From JACRAR01 sp041665185 (GTDB lineage Bacteria > Pseudomonadota > Gammaproteobacteria > Burkholderiales > Rhodocyclaceae), in assembly GCA_041665185.1 (NCBI GenBank), contig JBAYJH010000277.1, forward strand, positions 1 to 6,381: DNA of 6,381 bases. Reading direction: 5' to 3'. Shown piece after piece: positions 1 through 5,211 of this stretch. The position numbers were made by a program, and so were the translations under genes. The notes under the pieces were generated by a model, which searched no databases, was not told the DNA's origin, and saw only the letters and a list, made by a program, of their open reading frames with translations. Each line of letters begins with the position of its first letter. The stretch's first letter is position 1.

Positions 1-330
1 CTGCGGCTTTACGGCCATGGCGACCCGACCGCCAATCTGGAACAGGTGTCGATACGTTGCCGCGCCATCGGCCGCGTCCGGGCGCCGGATGTGGCGAAGA
101 TTTCGGCGCCGGCCAAGGGCCCGGCGCCACGAGCCCGCCTGGTATATTTCCATAACGTCGGCGGCGCGGTCGACACCCGGATTTACGAGCGGGAAAACTT
201 GGCACCGGGCCAGAAGCTGCTGGGTCCGGCGATCATCGACGAATGGACGATGACGACCGTGGTGCCGCCGGGCTGGAGTTGCCTGTGCGACGATTACGGC
301 AATCTGATCCTGGAACCGTCCGGCAGATAG
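1..330 (+). CDS. HyuA-family hydantoinase/oxoprolinase subunit A, C-terminal fragment (5' end outside window)
   Basis: Frame 1 is open from the first base to a TAG at 328-330 and gives the last 109 residues of a protein that is normally about 690 residues long. The visible part is the C-terminal region of the long-type HyuA family (N-methylhydantoinase A, 5-oxoprolinase A half, caprolactamase A). It has the family pattern of an RIYER segment, then LGPAIIDEW, TTVVPPGW and a closing DDYGNLIL. HyuA subunits carry an actin-like ATPase fold and, with HyuB, couple ATP hydrolysis to opening of a cyclic amide in the cytoplasm. The ATP-binding motifs lie upstream of the window and cannot be checked. 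The gene is followed after 10 bases by its HyuB partner, which supports the call. The truncation is only the window edge; no frameshift is seen. Family membership is confident, substrate unknown. Confidence 0.9.
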   Translation: MRLYGHGDPTANLEQVSIRCRAIGRVRAPDVAKISAPAKGPAPRARLVYFHNVGGAVDTRIYERENLAPGQKLLGPAIIDEWTMTTVVPPGWSCLCDDYGNLILEPSGR

Positions 331-333
331 GAG
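329..333 (+). promoter_or_regulatory. Ribosome binding site of the hyuB-type gene, overlapping the upstream stop codon
   Basis: AGGAG lies 7 bases before the ATG at 341 and shares its first two bases with the TAG that ends the HyuA-type gene. The arrangement fixes the HyuB start and allows translation to pass from one subunit to the other, as expected for subunits of one complex. Confidence 0.75.
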
Positions 334-340
334 AAGAGAA

Positions 341-2074
341 ATGCCAAATATCGACGTCGTATTGACCGAAATCATCCGCAACCGCCTGGTCGCCGCCACC
401 GAGGAGATGGCCAAGACCCTGATCCTAACGGCCTACAACCCGCTGCTGTACGAAGTGCAGGACTTCTCCATCACCATCATGTCGGCCGAAGGCGATATGT
501 GGGCGGAAACGCCGGGCGTGATCGTCTTCAGCCAGGCCTTTCCGGACGCCGTAAAGGCCGGCATCCGGCGCTGGCAAGGGCAGTTCGAAGAGGGCGACGT
601 GATGATCGTCAACGACCCGTTCGAAACCGGGACGCATATTTCCGATACCAACATCTATATGCCAGCGTACTACAACGGCGAATTGATCGCTTTTTGCGGC
701 ATCGCCGCGCATTGGGCCGATATCGGCGGCAAAAGCCCCGGCGGCTGGTGTTCGGACACCACCGACATGTACCAGGAAGGCATGTGCTTCCGGCACCAGA
801 AGATTGTCGCCGCCGGCAAGAAGAACGAGGCGCTGTGGGATTTCATCAACGACAACGTGCGCGTGCCGATCATCGTCAAGGGCGACCTGGAGGCGCAAAT
901 CGCCGCCTGCCGCCAAGGCGTGGCGCGGATCCAGGCGCTATGCGGCAAGTATGGGCCGGAGGTGGTCGGCGCGGCCATGGATAATGTGATCCAGGAAACC
1001 GACAAGGCCATGCGCAAGGAAGTGGCGAAACTCCCGCCGGGGGAATACGCCGCGTCGATCCGCCTGGACAGCGACGGCGTCAATCCCGACGGCGACTTCC
1101 TGGTGTGTCTGAACGTCAACGTGCAAAGGGACCGGATCAAGTTTTCGCTCAACGGCTCCAGCCCCACCGCGCAAGGCCCGATCAACCTGCCGGCCCCCTG
1201 CACGCGCGGCATCCTGGCCTCGTCGATCAAGGGATTGCTGATGCCCTACGATCCCTGCAATGCCGGCCACACCCAGTGCCTGGAGTTCGAACTGCCGCCC
1301 GCATCCATCATCAATCCGGCGCGCCCCGCGCCGACCGACTCATACGGCTATCTGGTCGAATGCCTGATGGAACTGATGTTCCGCTGCTTTGCCAACATCG
1401 TCCCGGAACATTGTCCGGCCGGCGGCTATCAATTGACCGGGGGCTTCATCACCCGGACCCAACCGGAATTCGGCAAGCCTTTCATCATGAGCGACCCGGT
1501 GCATGGCGGCAACGGCGCGACGCATGACGGCGACGGCCCGACCAACCAGTTGATCGGCAACGGCGATCTGCCCAACAATCCGGTCGAAGTGACCGAGACA
1601 CGCCATCCGGTGCGGGTCGACCGGGTCGAGTTCGCGCCGGAAATGGGCGGCGCGGGCAAATTCAACGGCGGCAAGGGCGTGCGCAAGGATTACCGCTTCC
1701 TGGAAGACGGCTGCTACTCGGCGCTGGTCATCGAAAACACCGTTGACGTTACCGCCAAGGGCGTCAACGGCGGCGGCAACGGCCGGCCGGGCTACTTCGT
1801 CTTCAACCCCGGCACGCCCGACGAGAAGGTGTATACCAAGCGCATTGCCAGCATCGGCCCCTTCCCGAAAGGCACCGTGTTTCGCTCCACCACCGGCGGC
1901 GGCGGCGGCTGGGGATCGCCGCTGGAACGCGACCCGCAACGGGTGCTGGCCGATATCCGCAACGGCTTCACCGATGCGGCGACGGCCAGGGCGGTTTGCG
2001 GTGTCGCGGTGGTCGAGAAACAGGGTGAATGGGTGGTCGACCAGGCGCAGACACAGAAGCTGCGTGCCGCATGA
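341..2074 (+). CDS. HyuB-family hydantoinase/oxoprolinase subunit B
   Basis: This complete 577-residue protein has the usual length for HyuB (hydantoinase B/oxoprolinase family; relatives are N-methylhydantoinase B, caprolactamase B and the 5-oxoprolinase C-terminal half). Family landmarks appear in order: NDPFETGTHISD at residues 91-102, AHWADIGG at 123-130, NNPVEVTETRHP at 412-423, GGAGKFNGGKG at 436-446 and TGGGGGWGSPLERDP at 518-532. The His/Asp residues in the second motif are in the most conserved part of the family. The usual RGG of the fourth motif reads NGG here, a small departure. With HyuA it should form the cytoplasmic ATP-dependent amidohydrolase that opens a cyclic amide. Carboxylases such as acetophenone carboxylase share the fold, so ring hydrolysis is likely but not proven. 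ATG at 341 is chosen for its AGGAG site. The stop overlaps the next start as ATGA. Confidence 0.95.
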   Translation: MPNIDVVLTEIIRNRLVAATEEMAKTLILTAYNPLLYEVQDFSITIMSAEGDMWAETPGVIVFSQAFPDAVKAGIRRWQGQFEEGDVMIVNDPFETGTHISDTNIYMPAYYNGELIAFCGIAAHWADIGGKSPGGWCSDTTDMYQEGMCFRHQKIVAAGKKNEALWDFINDNVRVPIIVKGDLEAQIAACRQGVARIQALCGKYGPEVVGAAMDNVIQETDKAMRKEVAKLPPGEYAASIRLDSDGVNPDGDFLVCLNVNVQRDRIKFSLNGSSPTAQGPINLPAPCTRGILASSIKGLLMPYDPCNAGHTQCLEFELPPASIINPARPAPTDSYGYLVECLMELMFRCFANIVPEHCPAGGYQLTGGFITRTQPEFGKPFIMSDPVHGGNGATHDGDGPTNQLIGNGDLPNNPVEVTETRHPVRVDRVEFAPEMGGAGKFNGGKGVRKDYRFLEDGCYSALVIENTVDVTAKGVNGGGNGRPGYFVFNPGTPDEKVYTKRIASIGPFPKGTVFRSTTGGGGGWGSPLERDPQRVLADIRNGFTDAATARAVCGVAVVEKQGEWVVDQAQTQKLRAA

Positions 2075-3306
2075 TTACGCTGTTCCGCAACGCCAGGATA
2101 TTCGACGGCCACAGTGAAGAAATTCTGGATGGCGGCGACGTCGTGGTCGAGGACGGCCGTATCCGCGAGGTGGCAGAGAACTGCGGCAGCCTGGCCGACG
2201 CGACGGTGATCGATTGCCAGGGCCGGTATTTGATGCCCGGCCTGATCGACTGCCACTTCCACGCTTATTCGCCCAGCATGAACGTGGCGGCGATCGAACA
2301 CATGCCGCTGCCGTTGCTCACGGCCCATGCGATCAAGGTGCTGGAAGGAACCTTGGCGCGCGGCTTCACCACGGTGCGCGATGCGGCGGGCGGCGACATG
2401 GGCCTGTGGATGGCGCTGGAACAAGGCCTGATCAAGGGCCCGCGCTTCTTTTTCCCCGGCAAGGCGATATCGCAAACCGGCGGCCATGGCGATATTCGCC
2501 CCGCCACCGAACGTGAAATGTGCGGCTGCGCCGGCTACCGCGGATCGATGACGCTGGTCGCCGACGGCGCCGAAGCGATGCGCGCCGCGGTGCGCGAGGA
2601 ACTGCGCAAGGGTGCGCACCAGATCAAGATCTTCGTCTCCGGTGGCGCCTTGTCGCCGACCGATCCGATGTGGATGCCGCAGTTCACCGAGGATGAAATC
2701 CGCGCTGCCGTTTATGAAGCCTCCACCCGGCGCACCTATGTCATGGCGCACAGCCACACCGACGACTCATCCCGGCGCTGCTCCGAATACGGCGTGCGGA
2801 CGATCGAGCACGGCACCCTGATCTGCAAGGACGAAACCGCGCAGGTACTTGCCAGGAATGGCACCTACGTGGTTCCCACGCTTTCGGTGAGCGACGTGCT
2901 GCGACGGCATGTGGACCAACTGAATCTGCCGGCCGCCATCGTCGACAAGATCAACAGCATCGACAACCAGTCGTTGCACGCGATCGAGGTATGTGCTCGC
3001 GCCGGGGTCAAGCTGGGCTTCGGCACCGATCTGCTGGACCACGCCTTTCACCCGTTCCAGGGCGGGGAATTCGAACTGCGCGGCCAGGTCAGCAAGCCGC
3101 TCGACGTGCTGCGCTCGGCGACCTCGATCAACGCCGAGATCCTGCAAATGTCCGGGCAACTGGGCTGCATCAAGGCGGGGGCCCTGGCCGACATCCTGGT
3201 GCTGGAAGGCGATCCCTTCGCCAACCTGGGCCTGTTCCGGGAGCCGCTGAAGAACATTCCCGTCGTCATGAAAAACGGCGCGATGGTGCGCAACGATCTG
3301 CCATGA
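2071..3306 (+). CDS. Metal-dependent amidohydrolase (imidazolonepropionase / Xaa-Pro dipeptidase-like group)
   Basis: The 411-residue protein is of normal length for this part of the amidohydrolase superfamily. Visible metal-site elements are H62 and H64 in DCHFHAYS (strand 1), the candidate carboxylated lysine K186 in QIKIFVSGG, H227 in MAHSHTDD, H247 in TIEHG, and D320 in GFGTD, the catalytic Asp. The N-terminal beta-sandwich (FRNARIFDG, DGRI) and the C-terminal ALADILVLEGDPF return are present. The TDPMWMPQFTEDEIRAAV stretch resembles bacterial Xaa-Pro/Xaa-Arg dipeptidases and imidazolonepropionase-like hydrolases (COG1228). There is no signal peptide, so it should be cytoplasmic. The start is ATG 2071, which overlaps the hyuB stop by four bases and begins MITLFRNARIFDG as relatives do. 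A start at 2029 (GTG or similar) would add 14 residues unlike the family. No strong ribosome site precedes it, so it is probably translationally coupled to hyuB. A likely role is cleaving the opened amide, but the bond attacked is unknown. Confidence 0.92.
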   Translation: MITLFRNARIFDGHSEEILDGGDVVVEDGRIREVAENCGSLADATVIDCQGRYLMPGLIDCHFHAYSPSMNVAAIEHMPLPLLTAHAIKVLEGTLARGFTTVRDAAGGDMGLWMALEQGLIKGPRFFFPGKAISQTGGHGDIRPATEREMCGCAGYRGSMTLVADGAEAMRAAVREELRKGAHQIKIFVSGGALSPTDPMWMPQFTEDEIRAAVYEASTRRTYVMAHSHTDDSSRRCSEYGVRTIEHGTLICKDETAQVLARNGTYVVPTLSVSDVLRRHVDQLNLPAAIVDKINSIDNQSLHAIEVCARAGVKLGFGTDLLDHAFHPFQGGEFELRGQVSKPLDVLRSATSINAEILQMSGQLGCIKAGALADILVLEGDPFANLGLFREPLKNIPVVMKNGAMVRNDLP

Positions 3307-3310
3307 TGGC

Positions 3311-3318
3311 GGGAGGAG
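3311..3318 (+). promoter_or_regulatory. Ribosome binding site supporting a TTG start for the transporter
   Basis: GGGAGGAG ends 6 bases before TTG at 3325. This is the strongest Shine-Dalgarno match in the window. The in-frame ATG at 3343 has only a weak GGA in front of it, so the spacing favours TTG. Confidence 0.65.
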
Positions 3319-3324
3319 ATTATC

Positions 3325-4497
3325 TTGACTAGCTCACGGACCATGAAAAAGCCTTTCGATCTTTCCTACGCGATTACCCTGATCGCCATCTTTATGACCG
3401 GCATTGCGTCGGCGGGCCTGCTGCTGTTCAAGCCCTTGATCGTCGGCGCCCTGATCGACGACTATCATTTCACTCCGGCCCAGTCCGGCTTCGTCGCCGG
3501 CATCGAAATGGCCGGCATCGGCCTTTCCTCCTTCATCGTCGCGGCCTTCGGCGGCGCCTGGAACCGCCGCCGGGTCATCCTCATCGGCGCCACCCTGGGA
3601 ATCCTCGGATCGCTGGGCCCGATCCTCTCCGACGCTTACGTCCCCATCCTGCTGTGCCGCCTGATGGCGGGCATCGGTTGCGGCCTGATCGCGGCTGTCG
3701 TGCTGGCGGTGATCGGCACGACGCGCGACGCCGACCGGACCTTCGGGCTGTATTACATGTTCTCGTATGCCAGCGCGGCGCTGCTGATGCCTTTGGCCGT
3801 ATGGACGATGATCCGCTTCCATATCGTCGGCGGCTATCTCTTGATCACTCTGCTGCTATGCATCGTCTTCGTCACGGCGCATCGCATACCGGCGACATAT
3901 ATCGGGCTGCGCGAGGACGGCAGCAAACATACGCTACCGCCCTTTCCCTGGGCATCGGGCGTATTGAGCCTGGGGCTGTCGCTGATATTCTGGATCGGCT
4001 TCGGCGGCATCTGGGCTTTCGTCGAGCGTCTGGGCGTGAGCGCCGGCCTCGAACACGCGGACATCGGCGGCGTTCTGAGCCTCTCTCAGGTGGCCGCTTT
4101 CGGCGGCGCCCTGACCGCATCCATGCTGCATCTCCGCTTTGGCCGCACTCCCCTGCTGGCGGCATCTATCGGCTTCGCCATCCTGGGTGTCGTCATGGTC
4201 GGCTGGGCTTCCAGCATCAGCGTGTTCACCATCGGCGTGCTGATCTTCGGTTTCATCTGGCCGTTGTTTCTGGCCTACCTGGGCGGCACCATGGCGCTGC
4301 TCGATCCCGCCGGCCGCATCGTCGCCATGAGCGTGGCCAGCCAGACCGTCGGCATGGCGGTCGGACCGGCACTGGCGGGCGTGCTGGCGGGAATGTTCGG
4401 CTATGTGGCGATTGCCGTCATGGCCATGGGTTGCTTTGCCCTGAGCCTGGCCCTGGTCCCGCCTCTGATGCTCAAGATCCGCGCCAACGATGATTGA
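3325..4497 (+). CDS. Major facilitator superfamily (MFS) transporter
   Basis: The 390-residue protein is an integral inner-membrane permease. About twelve hydrophobic segments are visible, roughly at residues 13-35, 53-75, 83-101, 105-130, 141-162, 167-186, 211-233, 246-268, 275-293, 297-321, 333-355 and 360-384. A hydrophilic loop at about 190-210 separates the two halves. MFS marks are the basic loop between helices 2 and 3 (GGAWNRRRVIL, residues 76-86) and the helix-4 pattern with R112, G116, G118 and G120. The conserved motif A in the 2-3 loop is degenerate. There is no fused domain or signal peptide. The gene follows the amidohydrolase by 18 bases, so it most likely imports the operon's substrate by proton symport, although export cannot be excluded. 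TTG 3325 is preferred because of its strong ribosome site; ATG 3343 would give 384 residues with all helices intact. Substrate not recognisable. Confidence 0.9.
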   Translation: MTSSRTMKKPFDLSYAITLIAIFMTGIASAGLLLFKPLIVGALIDDYHFTPAQSGFVAGIEMAGIGLSSFIVAAFGGAWNRRRVILIGATLGILGSLGPILSDAYVPILLCRLMAGIGCGLIAAVVLAVIGTTRDADRTFGLYYMFSYASAALLMPLAVWTMIRFHIVGGYLLITLLLCIVFVTAHRIPATYIGLREDGSKHTLPPFPWASGVLSLGLSLIFWIGFGGIWAFVERLGVSAGLEHADIGGVLSLSQVAAFGGALTASMLHLRFGRTPLLAASIGFAILGVVMVGWASSISVFTIGVLIFGFIWPLFLAYLGGTMALLDPAGRIVAMSVASQTVGMAVGPALAGVLAGMFGYVAIAVMAMGCFALSLALVPPLMLKIRANDD

Positions 4498-4507
4498 GAG
4501 CGCGCTC
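4498..4507. repeat. 10-base perfect palindrome in the transporter-RidA gap
   Basis: GAGCGCGCTC begins directly after the transporter stop codon and is its own reverse complement. No T-tract follows, so it is not an intrinsic terminator, and a loopless palindrome of this size can arise by chance in GC-rich DNA. It is recorded because it is the only structure in the 38-base gap. Confidence 0.3.
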
Positions 4508-4525
4508 ACCAACGCCGTCGAAGAA

Positions 4526-4530
4526 GAGGA
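4526..4530 (+). promoter_or_regulatory. Ribosome binding site deciding the RidA start
   Basis: GAGGA lies 5 bases before ATG 4536. An in-frame TTG at 4494 that overlaps the transporter stop has no such site, and its extra 14 residues (basic and Pro/Ser-rich) are not like the RidA family N-terminus. Confidence 0.7.
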
Positions 4531-4535
4531 ATTGC

Positions 4536-5030
4536 ATGTCGCAAGTTGAAGATAGGTTGGCGACGCTCGGCCTGGTATTGCCGGAGCCCATCCAGATGCC
4601 GCCCGGTTTCGTCGCGCCGTTTCAGTTTGTCCGCGTGGTCGCCACGCGCGCCTATATTTCCGGCCACTGCGCATTGAATGGCGACGGCAGCGTCGCGGAG
4701 CCATTGGGCAAGCTCGGGCGGGAACTGACGGTAGCGCAAGGCTACACGGCGGCCCGGCTGACCGGACTCGCCATCCTCGCCAGCCTTAAGCGAACCCTCG
4801 GCGACCTCGATGCGGTGATCGCCTGGACGCGGGTCTTCGGCATGGTCAATTCCGCATCGGGTTTCGACCAGCAACCGATGGTGATCAACGGATTTTCCGA
4901 ACTCATCCTCGAACTCTATGGCCCGCACATCGGCGCCCACGCCAGGAGCGCCGTCGGCATGGCGGAACTGCCATTCAACATTCCCGTCGAGATCGAGGCC
5001 GAAGTCGAGATATCCGCCTTGCCGGTCTGA
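4536..5030 (+). CDS. RidA/YjgF/YER057c/UK114-family protein (longer subgroup)
   Basis: The 164-residue protein matches the longer RidA-like subgroup (about 150 residues) rather than E. coli RidA (128 residues). Its order is a short N-terminal SQVEDRLATLGL helix, AYISGHC at 40-46, GKLGRELTVAQGY at 58-70, LGDLDAV at 88-94, VNSASGFDQQP at 104-114, then HARSAVGMAELP and VEIEAEVEI. R137 and E152 line up, with matching spacing, with the R105 and E120 that E. coli RidA uses on imine/enamine substrates. RidA proteins form cytoplasmic trimers that hydrolyse reactive enamines or imines to ketones and ammonia. Some subgroup members have other roles within pathway operons, so deaminase activity is likely but not certain. 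It lies 38 bases after the transporter, in the same direction, suggesting that it removes a reactive nitrogenous intermediate of the pathway. Start ATG 4536 is set by GAGGA at 4526-4530. Confidence 0.92.
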   Translation: MSQVEDRLATLGLVLPEPIQMPPGFVAPFQFVRVVATRAYISGHCALNGDGSVAEPLGKLGRELTVAQGYTAARLTGLAILASLKRTLGDLDAVIAWTRVFGMVNSASGFDQQPMVINGFSELILELYGPHIGAHARSAVGMAELPFNIPVEIEAEVEISALPV

Positions 5031-5042
5031 AGCAACTCGGCG

Positions 5043-5080
5043 CCTCACCCCCCGATTTCCGCTCCTATCCCCCCCGCCGC
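5043..5080 (+). terminator. C-rich, G-poor stretch after the RidA gene: possible Rho utilisation region
   Basis: Of these 38 bases 24 are C and only 4 are G, including runs of 6 and 7 C. It starts 12 bases after the RidA stop codon, outside any supported gene, in DNA that is otherwise G/C balanced. C-over-G bubbles in untranslated RNA are the known signature of Rho-dependent termination sites. No intrinsic terminator with a T-tract is seen. This would end the five-gene unit, but the call rests on composition alone. Confidence 0.3.
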
Positions 5081-5095
5081 CTGGATTGCCAGGCG
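5078..5095. repeat. Perfect inverted repeat (7-base arms, 4-base loop)
   Basis: CGCCTGG and CCAGGCG flank the loop ATTG. The stem is GC-rich and would fold well in RNA, but no T-run follows, so it is not a classic terminator. It overlaps the -35-like element at 5086-5091, so it could instead be a small operator, or a stem that stabilises the 3' end left after Rho-dependent termination just upstream. Confidence 0.4.
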
Positions 5096-5114
5096 CATGC
5101 GCAAAATCCACAAT
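5086..5114 (+). promoter_or_regulatory. Possible sigma70-like promoter for the second HyuA-type gene
   Basis: TTGCCA (5 of 6 to the -35 consensus) and CACAAT (4 of 6 to the -10 consensus) are separated by 17 bases, which would place a start near 5121 and leave a leader of about 90 bases before ATG 5212. The inverted repeat at 5078-5095 and the palindrome at 5093-5102 overlap it, as an operator would. Matches of this quality occur by chance, so the call is tentative. Confidence 0.25.
5093..5102. repeat. 10-base perfect palindrome GCGCATGCGC
   Basis: The sequence is its own reverse complement and falls in the spacer of the possible promoter, touching the right arm of the inverted repeat at 5078-5095. 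It could be a dimeric regulator's half-site pair, but at this size in GC-rich DNA it may be chance. Confidence 0.3.
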
Positions 5115-5211
5115 GCATCATCGCAACGCCGGACCGACTCCGATGTCAAAAGGCTTCGCCCGGCGGTAAGCCAATTCCCAATAGACATTCGCATCTTCCA
5201 TTGACAAACCT

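Noticed and set aside
1895..1909. Five tandem GGC units
   Set aside because: They encode the conserved glycine-rich motif of HyuB at residues 519-523 and are not an independent repeat element.
2029..2070. Upstream extension of the amidohydrolase start by 14 codons
   Set aside because: The extra residues lie within the hyuB 3' end and do not resemble the family N-terminus, while ATG 2071 gives the expected beginning and an ATGA coupling.
1792..2757. 321-codon open frame on the minus strand across the hyuB/amidohydrolase junction
   Set aside because: It overlaps two genes with strong family motifs on the plus strand and its His/Ala/Arg-rich translation is typical of a high-GC shadow frame.
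3934..4704. 256-codon minus-strand open frame over the transporter and RidA genes
   Set aside because: Its translation is low-complexity Gln/His/Asp/Ala-rich, a mirror of the membrane helices, with no ribosome site or family signal.
5127..5165. CGCCGG and CCGGCG arms separated by 27 bases
   Set aside because: The arms are only six bases with a long loop in GC-rich DNA, so chance is the simpler explanation.
5201..5206. Perfect TTGACA -35 consensus just before the second HyuA-type start
   Set aside because: At 17 bases downstream the sequence is AGAATC, a poor -10 already inside the coding region, so a transcript from it would miss the ATG.
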